Notes: generated from the letters alone by a model not told the origin. Counted from the stretch's first letter, positions 1 through 8,471 are shown. The stretch is 64,000 nt of DNA from Spirochaetaceae bacterium (GCA_015493635.1 WGCU01000027.1:1-64000), one strand, 5' to 3'. Made by a program: numbers and translations.

Positions 1-211
1 TCAGGAGCCTAAAATCACAAAAAAAGTACTGATTTTACCTTTGAGAAGAGGAAATTCAATAAAATAGAGGTCATCTTGATACAACGGACATTCTATTATA
101 AATATTGTCATGTATTATTTCGCTAAAATGGGGTACTTCGCAAAAAGCTCATCTATAATATAATTGGAAAATATCCAAAAATAAGATATATTGCAATATT
201 GAGGTGATATA
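1..211. other. Left-edge intergenic stretch
   Basis: AT-rich DNA with no convincing gene. A 36-codon minus-strand frame (from an ATG near 111 to a TGA at 1-3) is open but has no ribosome binding site, so I do not call it. A TATAAT hexamer at 154-159 could be a -10 element for the following gene, but no good -35 element matches it. A clear GAGGTG Shine-Dalgarno sequence at 201-206 serves the gene starting at 212. Confidence 0.4.
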
Positions 212-451
212 ATGAATCCCACAGTTTTCAGGCAAATGGGTTATCGATTTTTCTTTTTCTCCAGAGAGGAAAGTAGAATGCATATACATGTACATTCTGA
301 AAATGGAGAAGCAAAATTCTGGATGGATCCTCAAATTGAACTGGCAAAAAATCATAACCTGTCACAACATCAGCTAAATGAAATAAAACTAATCCTGGAG
401 GAACATTATGATGAAATTAAAAGCTCATGGCAGAAACACTTTAAATACTGA
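212..451 (+). CDS. DUF4160 domain protein
   Basis: This 79-residue protein matches the DUF4160 pattern: it begins with a YRFFFFSREE segment and continues with the conserved HIHVHSENGEAKFW core, which carries three His residues. Members are about 80 residues long, so it is full length. The start is supported by GAGGTG six bases upstream. The next gene overlaps its 3' end and encodes DUF2442, and the two families commonly sit together. They are sometimes listed as a putative toxin-antitoxin-like pair, but no activity is established that I know of. The family call is firm and the function is unknown. Confidence 0.75.
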   Translation: MNPTVFRQMGYRFFFFSREESRMHIHVHSENGEAKFWMDPQIELAKNHNLSQHQLNEIKLILEEHYDEIKSSWQKHFKY

Positions 452-674
452 AGTCACTAATATTTCAAATCATGGTTTTTGGTTAATAAATGCAGAGACA
501 GAGTATTTCCTGGCTTATACTGACTTTCCATGGTTTAAAGATGCTCCTGTCAGTGGGATTCTTAATGTTGAAGAGTTAGGGGAAAATCATTTTTATTGGC
601 CTGACCTGGATGTAGATTTATCTTTAGAGATAATTAAACATCCTAAGGACTTCCCGTTACAATCAAAGATGTAA
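408..674 (+). CDS. DUF2442 domain protein
   Basis: This 88-residue protein shows the DUF2442 pattern: a short beta-rich protein with FWLINAETEYFLAYTDFPWF followed by a hydrophobic strand and a WPDLDVDLSLE C-terminus. It overlaps the DUF4160 gene by 44 bases. The second ATG at 411 (MKLKAHG) is an equally good start, since GGAGG lies just upstream inside the first gene. Overlap and pairing imply co-translation with the DUF4160 protein. The biochemical role is unknown; a DNA- or partner-binding antidote role is only a guess from the pairing. Confidence 0.72.
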   Translation: MMKLKAHGRNTLNTEVTNISNHGFWLINAETEYFLAYTDFPWFKDAPVSGILNVEELGENHFYWPDLDVDLSLEIIKHPKDFPLQSKM

Positions 675-787
675 AAAGATAATCTCCTGTCCCGGAAAAG
701 GGCTCTCAGGTTCCTAAATCAACATCCTGTTGATTTGCGCTCCCTGTTCACTCGCGCCGTCACTCCGTAGGTTCTCGTCTGATAACT
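675..787. other. Intergenic spacer with a short perfect dyad
   Basis: There is no gene here. The spacer holds a perfect 8-bp inverted repeat, AAATCAAC-atcct-GTTGATTT (715-735). On the minus strand a word resembling GAGTGA..GGAGCG lies just before it. A similar arrangement (GAGTGAGTGGAGCG followed by CAAC..GTTG) occurs near 50518-50545, so this may be a worn copy of a dispersed intergenic repeat. With only two poorly matching copies in view, that is tentative. Confidence 0.35.
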
Positions 788-827
788 AAAAAAGCTCCGG
801 AAGCCTTACAGCTGCCGGAGCTTTTTA
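788..827. terminator. Bidirectional rho-independent terminator
   Basis: AAAAAGCTCCGG pairs with CCGGAGCTTTTT across a 14-base loop. Reading on the minus strand, the hairpin starts a few bases after the tRNA-Leu 3' end and finishes in a run of T, so it should end the tRNA transcript. On the plus strand it would also stop read-through from the DUF4160/DUF2442 pair. Confidence 0.85.
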
Positions 828-828
828 T

Positions 829-911
829 GCCCGGAAGAGGACTCGAACCTCCACGGGGTTGCCCCCACTAGTCCCTGAAACTAGCGTGTCTACCAATTTC
901 ACCATCCGGGC
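829..911 (-). tRNA. tRNA-Leu (anticodon CAG)
   Basis: On the minus strand the sequence folds as a class II tRNA: acceptor GCCCGGA/TCCGGGC, a D-arm with GGTAGACAC, anticodon stem CTAGT/ACTAG around the loop TTCAGGG (anticodon CAG, reading CTG), a long variable arm GGGG-GCAA-CCCC, and a T-loop TTCGAGT. The long variable arm and the anticodon both fit leucine. The CCA end is not encoded: the bases after the discriminator are ATA. A consensus sigma-70 promoter and a terminator flank it, so it is a single-gene transcription unit. Confidence 0.95.
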
Positions 912-924
912 GACACTGGATAGC

Positions 925-953
925 ATATTACATAACTGCCATGGCGTTGTCAA
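925..953 (-). promoter_or_regulatory. Sigma-70 promoter of tRNA-Leu
   Basis: On the minus strand, a perfect -35 TTGACA (948-953) is separated by exactly 17 bp from TAATAT (925-930). The predicted start site lies near 918, a few bases before the tRNA 5' end at 911. This is one of the strongest promoters in the window by consensus. Confidence 0.85.
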
Positions 954-1146
954 GACAGTTATTTGGCAGTAAAATCAGTCCATACCGCCTGTTATTATGC
1001 TCTTCTTCCTTATAATGACCGTAGATCATGAAACTACCTATTGAAAATTCACCTCTAATATATTAATTTTAAGCAGGTAAGCATCAGTTCTTTACTTACT
1101 GTCGATCAATACATCTGCCTGTCAAAAATGAAATCAAAAGGATACT
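954..1146. other. Intergenic region upstream of the M23 peptidase gene
   Basis: AT-rich spacer of about 190 bp between the tRNA promoter and the M23 gene. I see no ORF, repeat or consensus promoter. The ribosome binding site before the ATG at 1147 is weak (AAAAGGATACT). Confidence 0.4.
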
Positions 1147-2622
1147 ATGAAAAATATAGCAACTATTTCAAGAATTTTCCTTGATTGGCTGGGAGACAAT
1201 GAATCATACCGAAGCAAACCTGTGCGGTGTTCTATCGACGGTGTTTCTCCCGGAGTGTATGTTATCAATATCATTAAACTTAACAGTTCAGTCCTTTACG
1301 TTCAGGAGATCGTCTCCTCTGAACTCAGGGGTCAGATTATATACCGTGCGTGGACCTTGGAAAAGGGAAAAACATGGAAAATTACCGAGCTTGAAAAATA
1401 TGAGACTCCTGTAGCCTACTACAAAATAGACAAAGAAGCGGATGATCTTCTTAATAGAATTGAAGTCATACTGGCAGCTCAAATCGACAAGGGAACCTAC
1501 TCAACAGAAACGCTGGAAAACGCGGACGATATACTCAGCATAAAACTTCCGCAGGACAGTGAACTTAACAGGAACGGTCCCTTCCATAAGCTTAATTTGT
1601 TATTTTACCGGTATTTTGCCGTTATTATAGCAGGAATTCTTGCTATAGGAATTCTGGGACTTGTCTTTGTCTATACAACCCACATCTATACCTTTAAACG
1701 CAAAGTTGAAATATCAATGGATACCTATTCTAAAAATGTTGATATCCGGACAAAGGAATTCTTTCATGATACTGAAAAACAGATTTCCTTACTTGTTGAT
1801 AAGCTGAAACAGAGTCAGGAGAGTTTTGACTTTGACCGGAAAAATGCCTATGTCAACATACTGAGAATGTCGGAAGAATTAACCAAGTACTTTCCCGCCA
1901 GAAAAAAAGCGTACCGTCTCATCGCCCGGAACATTCTTCAGGCAGCGAACTACAGCGAAATACTTTACGAAATATCCAGACTTCCCACAGAAGAGTATCA
2001 GGCCCGTATTTTTCTGGCAACTGACCGGAAAACAGTGACGCCCCTGGCAGACTGGTCTCCTGCATTTGCCTCCATGGTGTATCCGGTAAAGCTCAATACA
2101 GAAAAAAATGACGGAAGAGGATTTAGAATAACAGACGGTTACATGTCCATCCGTGAAAACCCGCTGGGATCAGGAGGCGCAAGCCCCCACTATGCAGTTG
2201 ATATTATAAATGTCAGCAATATTGCATACGTGGATAACGCGGGGCTTATTGTACGGGAGGGAAATCCCCCCGGCAATATTGTGGCAGCAGCTTCCGGAAT
2301 TGTAATGGATAAGGGGTGGGACAACCGGTACGGCAACTATATTCTGATCAAACACAAACTGACCAGGGAAGTGACACGAAAGTACCCCAAAGCAACAGCC
2401 TGGGGTACGTACTATGCCCACATGAAGTATCCTGCAAAGCTGAAACCCGGGGAACTTGTGCAGCAGAACGAAGTCATCGGACTTATCGGTAATACCGGTC
2501 ATTCAACAGGGCCTCACCTCCATTTCGAGGTGCACATTTATGAAAAAACCGGTATCTACACCGATGTCATCGGACGGTTTGACAAAATAAACCCATTCCC
2601 GGGGATCCACCCTAAAAATTAG
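1147..2622 (+). CDS. Membrane-anchored M23 (LytM-type) peptidase
   Basis: Predicted cell-wall peptidase or LytM-type regulator of 491 residues. The first 150 residues are soluble and match nothing I recognise. One membrane helix (about 155-178, FAVIIAGILAIGILGLVFVY) is followed by a helical segment with coiled-coil character. The C-terminal LytM domain (about 345-480) keeps the zinc ligands as PHYAVD, with Ala in place of the usual Gly of HxGxD, and HLHFEVH, plus the typical GNTGHSTGPHLHF block. The N-terminal half probably lies in the cytoplasm and the peptidase outside. The gene converges on gpmI and their 3' ends overlap by four bases. Whether the enzyme is active or only activates amidases cannot be told. 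Confidence 0.85.
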   Translation: MKNIATISRIFLDWLGDNESYRSKPVRCSIDGVSPGVYVINIIKLNSSVLYVQEIVSSELRGQIIYRAWTLEKGKTWKITELEKYETPVAYYKIDKEADDLLNRIEVILAAQIDKGTYSTETLENADDILSIKLPQDSELNRNGPFHKLNLLFYRYFAVIIAGILAIGILGLVFVYTTHIYTFKRKVEISMDTYSKNVDIRTKEFFHDTEKQISLLVDKLKQSQESFDFDRKNAYVNILRMSEELTKYFPARKKAYRLIARNILQAANYSEILYEISRLPTEEYQARIFLATDRKTVTPLADWSPAFASMVYPVKLNTEKNDGRGFRITDGYMSIRENPLGSGGASPHYAVDIINVSNIAYVDNAGLIVREGNPPGNIVAAASGIVMDKGWDNRYGNYILIKHKLTREVTRKYPKATAWGTYYAHMKYPAKLKPGELVQQNEVIGLIGNTGHSTGPHLHFEVHIYEKTGIYTDVIGRFDKINPFPGIHPKN

Positions 2623-4274
2623 GTAAAATTTAAAACACTCTTGTCGTAGTCCTTAGGGGGAACAAACCCCATAAGCTCGATACAGGTTGCGGCAAGGGAG
2701 CTTATCCCCAGACCTTCCTGAAGTTCTTTTGAATATTCTCCCTTACTTTCAGGATCATAAATAATACAGGGAACAGGGTTCAGGGAATGGGATGTTTTTG
2801 CTCTCGGCTTACCGTTTTCTTTTATAACGACGCTGCCGGTTTTTTTATCGTGTTCAAACATATCGTCGGAATTACCATGATCCGCCGTAATAATCATTAT
2901 TCCGCCGGCTTCTTTGACTGCCTCCTGAATTCTTCCAATGCTTAAATCCAGCCCCTCCAGAGAGCAGATAACCGCTTCCCAGTTTCCTGTATGGCCGACC
3001 ATGTCTCCGTTAGGGAAATTCATCTTTATAAACTCGTATTCTCCCTTCTTGATTTCATCAATAACCCTGTCCGCTATCTCCGCGCACTTCATCCATGGGC
3101 GCTGTTCAAAAGGGACATTGTCAGAAGGAATTTCAACGTACGTTTCAAGCTCCTCACTGAATTTTTCCGTTCTGTTGCCGTTAAAGAAATAGGTTATATG
3201 TCCGAATTTCTGCGTTTCACTTATGGAAAACTGTTTTACACCGGAAGCAACAAGGTATTCACTCATCGTTCTGTCTATCGCAGGCGGAGTAACAAGGTAC
3301 TGCTTAGGGATATGAAGATCACCGTCATACTCCATCATGCCGGCATACTGTACATCCGGACGCCTGATCCGGTCAAATTCCTTGAAATCATCACCGGCTT
3401 CAAACGCCTTTGTTATCTCCAGCGCTCTGTCGCCTCTGAAATTAAAGAGGATAAAACTGTCTCCGTCTTCAACAGTGCCGACAGGTTTGCCGTCTGCAGC
3501 AATAACAAAGGGGGGGAGATCCTGATCTATAGCTCCTGTCTCCTTACGTAATGTTTCAATAGCTTCATGGGAAGATAAAAACTGACGCCCTTTGCCGAGA
3601 ACATGTATTTCCCAGCCCTTTTTAACCATATCCCAGTTTGCATTGTAACGGTCCATGGTTATAACCATCCGCCCTCCTCCGGATGCAATTCTTGCGTCAA
3701 AAGAACCGTCACTCAAATTTTCAAGAAATTCTTCAAAAGGATCAAAGTAATCCAGTGCGGAGGTTTCTCCCACATCCCGTCCGTCAAGCAGGGCATGCAC
3801 CCGCACCTTGGCAACATGCTCCCGTTTTGCCTGTTCTATCATTGCACGCACATGAGCAACATTTGAATGCACATTGCCGTCTGACAGAAGTCCCAAAAAG
3901 TGCAGTGTTCCTCCCGACTGCTTCACCGTATCCACACATGTTCTCCAGGTCTCCCCTTTAAATAGCGAGCCGGTTTCTATCGACTTTTCCACAAGTTTAG
4001 CACCTTGATCAAAAACTCTGCCGCATCCAATAGCATTATGCCCCACTTCACTGTTACCCATATCCTTATCCGAAGGAAGACCTACCGCTGTTCCGTGAGC
4101 TTTCAATTTTACCCAGGGTTCACTCTTCATCAATGCGTCCAGGGTCTCTGTTTCAGCCGCTTTAAAACCATCCCCCTCTTTATACTTACCGAATCCTACT
4201 CCATCCATAATAATGAGGAGAACTGGCCCCCTCCGTTTGTTGAATTTACTGTTTTTCTGTAAAGCTTCTACCAT
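2619..4274 (-). CDS. gpmI: 2,3-bisphosphoglycerate-independent phosphoglycerate mutase
   Basis: Glycolytic enzyme interconverting 3- and 2-phosphoglycerate, using two Mn ions and a phosphoserine. The alkaline-phosphatase-fold signature is clear: MDGVGFG near the N-terminus, the nucleophile Ser in DMGNSEVGH (about residue 75), HALLDGRD, and the late metal motif ITADHGNSDDM. At 551 residues it is somewhat longer than the usual 510. The start is supported by AAGGAGAAAGGAT before ATG. It is the last gene of a minus-strand run below the CDF transporter, with a gap of about 25 bp. I see nothing defective in it. Confidence 0.95.
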   Translation of the reverse strand: MVEALQKNSKFNKRRGPVLLIIMDGVGFGKYKEGDGFKAAETETLDALMKSEPWVKLKAHGTAVGLPSDKDMGNSEVGHNAIGCGRVFDQGAKLVEKSIETGSLFKGETWRTCVDTVKQSGGTLHFLGLLSDGNVHSNVAHVRAMIEQAKREHVAKVRVHALLDGRDVGETSALDYFDPFEEFLENLSDGSFDARIASGGGRMVITMDRYNANWDMVKKGWEIHVLGKGRQFLSSHEAIETLRKETGAIDQDLPPFVIAADGKPVGTVEDGDSFILFNFRGDRALEITKAFEAGDDFKEFDRIRRPDVQYAGMMEYDGDLHIPKQYLVTPPAIDRTMSEYLVASGVKQFSISETQKFGHITYFFNGNRTEKFSEELETYVEIPSDNVPFEQRPWMKCAEIADRVIDEIKKGEYEFIKMNFPNGDMVGHTGNWEAVICSLEGLDLSIGRIQEAVKEAGGIMIITADHGNSDDMFEHDKKTGSVVIKENGKPRAKTSHSLNPVPCIIYDPESKGEYSKELQEGLGISSLAATCIELMGFVPPKDYDKSVLNFT

Positions 4275-4298
4275 ATCCTTTCTCCTTGAATACCTTGA

Positions 4299-5225
4299 TT
4301 ATTCATTAAAATTCTTCTTTGACAAACCATACGTCTCTGATGTTTCCTTGTTTCCAATCGGTTCAACATGAATGATAACATCGTATACATTGTCAATCTG
4401 ATTCTGAATGCATTTTTTTACTTCGGTGGCTTTTTCGTGTCCTTCCTTAACTGTCAGACTGCCGTCGACTTCTATTTCCATATCAACAACATACTTGGTA
4501 TTTATCTTCCGAATCCTTGTTTTATGGGGATTACGGACCCCTTTCACACTACACGCGGCATTAAAAACATCTCTATATATGGACGTGTCCTCAAGCCCGT
4601 CCATAAGCTCAACATTTGTTTCCATAAAAATCCCGAAGGCTGTTTTCATTATCCAGAGACTGATGAGAAAAGCGGTTATCGTGTCCAGTATCGGCATCTT
4701 TAAAATGAAGGTTACAATAAGCCCGGTTAAAACACTGACTGAGATAATAACATCATTTACCATATTCTTTGCATCCGCAATAAGCATGGAACTTTTGATC
4801 CTTTTCCCTACCCTGTACTTGTAAAAGGCAAGAAACAATTTCCCTCCTATGGAAAGAAGGACAAAATAGATAACAACAGGATCGGGAATACTGCGTTTTG
4901 TTCCCGACAAAAAATTACGAACCGCAGAAAATGCCAGCTGAGCACCTGCAAAAAAGATAACAAACGAAAGAACCTTGGTTGCAAGGGTTTCTGCACGGCC
5001 GTGGCCGTAAGGATGTTCCTCGTCCGGAGGACGGTCAATGATCCGGGAAGCAAACAGCGTTACCAGCGAAGTAATAATATCAGTTGCGGAATCTATTCCG
5101 TCACTTATAAGAGCATACGATCCCCCTATAATTCCAGCCCCTATTTTTGTTATTGAAAGAATACCGTTCCCTATAATTCCAACAATTGAAGCTGTTTGAA
5201 TTTCCTTTTGTCTGCTCTTTTTCAT
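4299..5225 (-). CDS. Cation diffusion facilitator (CDF) family transporter
   Basis: Inner-membrane divalent cation/proton antiporter, 308 residues, normal for the family. Six hydrophobic helices are followed by a C-terminal cytoplasmic ferredoxin-like domain (about 215-300, with EVDGSLTVKEGHEKATEVKK). The helix-2 metal site appears as SDGIDSATD, where the usual HxxxD is replaced by SDGID..D, and helix 5 as ADAKNMVNDV rather than HxxxD. His replaced by Asp at both sites suggests Mn or Fe rather than Zn, which is an inference from family patterns. Its ATG overlaps the stop codon of the aminopeptidase gene (ATGA), implying translational coupling. Confidence 0.88.
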   Translation of the reverse strand: MKKSRQKEIQTASIVGIIGNGILSITKIGAGIIGGSYALISDGIDSATDIITSLVTLFASRIIDRPPDEEHPYGHGRAETLATKVLSFVIFFAGAQLAFSAVRNFLSGTKRSIPDPVVIYFVLLSIGGKLFLAFYKYRVGKRIKSSMLIADAKNMVNDVIISVSVLTGLIVTFILKMPILDTITAFLISLWIMKTAFGIFMETNVELMDGLEDTSIYRDVFNAACSVKGVRNPHKTRIRKINTKYVVDMEIEVDGSLTVKEGHEKATEVKKCIQNQIDNVYDVIIHVEPIGNKETSETYGLSKKNFNE

Positions 5226-7000
5226 TTCAAAGCTTCAGTTTTACTTTTCAACCATTCCCTTTCATCTTTCGTAAGAAGGGGAGAGAGGAGCACATACACT
5301 TTTTCATGATACTCATTTACCCATTTCAGCTGAGCTTCGGTAAGCAGACTGGTATCAATAAGACTTCTTTCATAGGGAGCGAGGGTAAGCGTTTCAAAGG
5401 AATAAAACTGCCCGAATTCAGTTCTCTCAGCTTCTACAACCGTAAAAAGATTTTCAATTCTGATCCCGTACTTCCCTTCCCGGTACAGTCCCGGTTCATC
5501 AGATATAATCATACCCGGTTTCAGGGGCGTGGAAGGCTGGCGGGTACTTATACTTTCGGGACCTTCATGGACCGTAAGAAAATGCCCCACCCCATGGCCG
5601 GTCCCGTGGAGGTAATTCTTCCCTTCCATCCATAAACTGCGGCGTGCCACTGCATCGAGCTGAATACCTGTTGTCCCTTCAGGAAACTGTATCCGGGCAA
5701 GATCAATATGCCCTTTCAGAACAAGGGTGTAGTCTCTCTTGACATTACTGTCCCGCTTTCCTCCGACAGGAATAACACGGGTAATATCGGTGGTACCGTC
5801 CAGATACTGCCCTCCCGAATCAAGGAGCAGGAATCCGGGTCTGTCAAGCACATACGCGCTTTCAGGTTTTGCCGCATAGTGTACAATGGCACCATGATCA
5901 TTAAACCCGGCTATTGTCTCAAAACTGGGACCCATAAAACCATCCTGCATACTCCGCATCTTTGTCAGCTTTTCTGCAGCAAGGATCTCATCCAGACCGG
6001 GAACCGGCCATTGTTCTTCAAGCCATTTCATAAATTTGACTAATGCGGCTCCGTCTTTTTTCATTGCATTACGTACACCGGCAAGCTCCACCTGATTTTT
6101 AACAGCTTTCATCTCTACGGTACAGTCCGGTTTCTTCACCACCTGCCATTTGCCATGAAAGAGGGAAGCCATACCAACTGAAGTTGACTGGGGAGAAAAC
6201 AGAACACGGTCTGCATCGCACTCCTCAATATATTTCTGCACAGACTGATACGGCTGCACCTGAATACCATCTTCAAAAAGGATATCTTTCAATTCAGCGG
6301 AAACCTTTTCAATTCCGGTAAATAACACTGCATTTTCTTTTCCAATAAGAAGATAGGCAAGAAAAAGGGGATTATACGGGACATCACTCCCCCGGAGGTT
6401 CAGTACCCATGCAATGTCTGAAAGGGAGGAAACAAGGAATAATCCAGCCTTTTCGCCCTCCATAACGGCACGGATCTCATTCAGTTTTGTCTTCCGGTCT
6501 TTGCCGCAGTATTTAGTATCCAGCTGGAAAATCTCTTCCTGCGGGAGAGAAGGTCTGTCATCCCAGATACTGTCCAGTAGATCTTCACCGGGAACATACC
6601 GTATCCCTTTCCCGGAAAGTTCTCTTTCAAGTTTTTCATGTTCTTCGAGGGTTGTTGTAAAGGCATCGCTGCTGACTATCTGGGTATCATAAAGGGACTG
6701 CTTAAGCCATTCACCGTAGGGTGGAACCCCGGAGAGCCCCATCCTGAACAGTGTAATACCGGAACCCTGAAGCTCTTCTTCAGCCTGCAGAAAATACCGT
6801 GAATCCGTCCACAAGCCGGCTTTATCCCGAGTAACAACAACAGTACCTGCAGAGCCGGTAAAACCGGTCACCCAGCTCCTTGTTTTCCACCGCAGGGGGG
6901 GATATTCGCTGTTATGCGGATCACTGCCGTTAACAATATAGGCATCAACACCCTTCTCTTTCATTACACTGCGAAGTTTCTCCAATCGTTTCTTTATCAT
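5222..7000 (-). CDS. M24 family Xaa-Pro aminopeptidase (aminopeptidase P)
   Basis: Cytoplasmic dinuclear metallopeptidase removing N-terminal residues next to proline. At about 590 residues it is the long three-domain type: two creatinase-like N-terminal domains followed by the pita-bread catalytic domain from about residue 310. Metal ligands are visible in LLDSGGQYLDGTTDITR (two Asp), GTGHGVGHFLTVHEGP (His) and the Glu residues of ISDEPGLYREGKYGIRIEN. The ORF can be extended to 7012, but the second Met (7000) is preceded by GGTGG at five bases and is the better start. A terminator upstream separates it from the receiver gene. Confidence 0.92.
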   Translation of the reverse strand: MIKKRLEKLRSVMKEKGVDAYIVNGSDPHNSEYPPLRWKTRSWVTGFTGSAGTVVVTRDKAGLWTDSRYFLQAEEELQGSGITLFRMGLSGVPPYGEWLKQSLYDTQIVSSDAFTTTLEEHEKLERELSGKGIRYVPGEDLLDSIWDDRPSLPQEEIFQLDTKYCGKDRKTKLNEIRAVMEGEKAGLFLVSSLSDIAWVLNLRGSDVPYNPLFLAYLLIGKENAVLFTGIEKVSAELKDILFEDGIQVQPYQSVQKYIEECDADRVLFSPQSTSVGMASLFHGKWQVVKKPDCTVEMKAVKNQVELAGVRNAMKKDGAALVKFMKWLEEQWPVPGLDEILAAEKLTKMRSMQDGFMGPSFETIAGFNDHGAIVHYAAKPESAYVLDRPGFLLLDSGGQYLDGTTDITRVIPVGGKRDSNVKRDYTLVLKGHIDLARIQFPEGTTGIQLDAVARRSLWMEGKNYLHGTGHGVGHFLTVHEGPESISTRQPSTPLKPGMIISDEPGLYREGKYGIRIENLFTVVEAERTEFGQFYSFETLTLAPYERSLIDTSLLTEAQLKWVNEYHEKVYVLLSPLLTKDEREWLKSKTEALK

Positions 7001-7014
7001 ACATACCACCATAC

Positions 7015-7048
7015 AAAAAAACCATCCCGATTACAATTCCAGGATGGC
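7015..7048 (-). terminator. Rho-independent terminator after the receiver gene
   Basis: On the minus strand CCATCC pairs with GGATGG around a 14-base loop and is followed by seven T. It sits just below the stop codon of the receiver gene and should end the lgt-sigma-receiver transcript before the aminopeptidase gene. Confidence 0.75.
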
Positions 7049-7072
7049 TCAAAGTTCGTTTATAGTTGTACT

Positions 7073-7435
7073 TCACCATATTTTTTTTATGCAGCTAAGA
7101 AGTTTTTCATTGCTGAAAGGTACCGAGAGCCACTGAGTAACGCCAGCAGAACTTGCAAGCGTACTGTCCCTTTCCCCCTCCGGTGTTGTCAGGCCAAGGA
7201 CAGGAGGAGCAGAAGAGTCCTTTCTATTCTGTAAAAAATTCAGAATTTTCGAACCGTAGGAAGCAACATCCTTCAGATTAACAATAATAAGGTCGTATCC
7301 GTCAGAGGCAAGACTATGGAGAGCATTATCCTCATCCTTCACAGCATCAACGTGATAACCGTTTTGTGTAAGAACAAAAGATACACTCCTGCTGAGAGGT
7401 ACCGAATGATCAATAAGAAGTATCTGCCCTGTCAT
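7073..7435 (-). CDS. Stand-alone degenerate receiver domain protein
   Basis: A single CheY-like receiver domain of 120 residues with no output domain. The fold is recognisable (ILLIDHS start, GYDLII core, LTTPEG, LSVPFSNEKLL end), but key residues are changed. The phosphoacceptor Asp is Asn (IIVNLKD), the second acidic-pocket residue is His (IDH), and the conserved Lys of the KPF motif is Val (SVPF). The switch Thr is kept in LTT. It probably cannot be phosphorylated in the normal way and may act by protein contact. It lies seven bases below the sigma factor gene, so a role in controlling that sigma factor is possible but unproven. Confidence 0.8.
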   Translation of the reverse strand: MTGQILLIDHSVPLSRSVSFVLTQNGYHVDAVKDEDNALHSLASDGYDLIIVNLKDVASYGSKILNFLQNRKDSSAPPVLGLTTPEGERDSTLASSAGVTQWLSVPFSNEKLLSCIKKIW

Positions 7436-7442
7436 ACTGATA

Positions 7443-8381
7443 TTATACTACTCCTCTCAAGTCCATAATCATTGAAACGCTTTTAAGCTTTTCTATTGAC
7501 TTATTCTGAATTTGCCGTACTCTTTCCCGGGTTACCCCGATAAGATTTCCTATTTCCTCGAGGGTAAGCGGCCCTTCTCCTCCAATACCGAATCTCAGTT
7601 TAATAATTGTTTTCTCACGTTTGCTGAGAATATCCATGGATTCATCAAGGATCTTCTGCAGCGATCGGAAAAAGGCATTTTCAAAGGGAGCTGTATAGTT
7701 CTTACCCGCGATAAGTTCTGATAAACTTGTAGAATTCTCTTCATCGACGGTTATGTCCAGAGAAGCAACATCTCCTGAATAGGTCATGACTTTTTCAACT
7801 TTCCGCCCCGGGATGTTAAGAAGACTGCCGATTTCTTCTCCTGTCGGTTCCCGCCCGAGGTTCTGTTCCAGATAGGTACTGATTGAGTAGCACTTTTTCA
7901 TGGTGTTCACAACATGTATGGGAATCCTTATCGTTTTCCCCTTATCCGAAATGGCTTTTACAATTGCCTGCTGTATCCACCAGATTCCATAGGTTGAGAA
8001 TTTACATTTCCGTGTGGCATCATACCGCTCTACAGCTTCAATGAGACCGATATTCCCTTCGTTTATTAAATCAAGAAGACTCAGCCCCCGGTACTGAAAC
8101 TTTTTAGCTACCGAGACTACAAGGCGCAAGTTTCCATTTATCATTTTATCTCTGTAAAAATGATACTCGCCAAGAATCTTTTTTCTTTTTTTGATAAATA
8201 CTTCACGCGTTAGTTCATGATCGGCGTGCGCTTTATCCAGATATTCCAGTTCACCCTTGAGAGCTGCAATTTTATTTCCCAGCATTATCTCTTCTTTCTT
8301 GTTCAAGAGAGGATAAACCGAGATCTGCTTCAGATAGACAGTGAGAGGATCATTCTCTTTCTTTACCTTTTGTTTTATCAT
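7443..8381 (-). CDS. RNA polymerase sigma factor, RpoD/RpoS-like (group 2)
   Basis: Sigma-70 family factor of 312 residues that directs RNA polymerase to a promoter subset. Region 1.2 (DPLTVYLKQISVYPLL), region 2 with the core- and -10-binding block (LIAEAVERYD-type, here GLIEAVERYDATRKCKFSTYGIWWIQQAI), region 3 (RIPIHVVNTMKK) and region 4 with the helix-turn-helix TLEEIGNLIGVTRERVRQIQNKSIEKL are all present. The large region 1.1 and the non-conserved insert of a housekeeping RpoD are missing, so it is a group 2 (RpoS-like) factor. AAGGG precedes the ATG. Its promoter targets cannot be read from sequence. Confidence 0.9.
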   Translation of the reverse strand: MIKQKVKKENDPLTVYLKQISVYPLLNKKEEIMLGNKIAALKGELEYLDKAHADHELTREVFIKKRKKILGEYHFYRDKMINGNLRLVVSVAKKFQYRGLSLLDLINEGNIGLIEAVERYDATRKCKFSTYGIWWIQQAIVKAISDKGKTIRIPIHVVNTMKKCYSISTYLEQNLGREPTGEEIGSLLNIPGRKVEKVMTYSGDVASLDITVDEENSTSLSELIAGKNYTAPFENAFFRSLQKILDESMDILSKREKTIIKLRFGIGGEGPLTLEEIGNLIGVTRERVRQIQNKSIEKLKSVSMIMDLRGVV

Positions 8382-8452
8382 AGTTTCCCTTACCCTGGAA
8401 TTATTTTCACAGGAATGGGAATATTGAACAATAAGGATGTTTTGAGTCTTTT

Positions 8453-8471
8453 TATAGGGGAATCCCCTATA
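8453..8471. promoter_or_regulatory. Near-perfect palindrome between lgt and the sigma factor gene
   Basis: TATAGGGGA and TCCCCTATA form 9-bp arms around one central base, spanning the lgt stop codon. In RNA it would be a tight hairpin without a following U-run, so it is a poor terminator. As DNA it could be a dimeric protein-binding site controlling the sigma factor gene about 75 bp downstream. No family assignment can be made. Confidence 0.4.

Noticed and set aside
1-111. 36-codon minus-strand ORF at the left edge
   Set aside because: No ribosome binding site, no homology that I can see, and AT-rich sequence where such frames arise by chance.
2991-3551. 186-codon plus-strand ORF
   Set aside because: Shadow of gpmI with no ribosome binding site and no recognisable motif.
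8453-8471. Rho-independent terminator after lgt
   Set aside because: The palindrome has almost no loop and no T-run follows it on the minus strand; it is listed instead as a possible operator.
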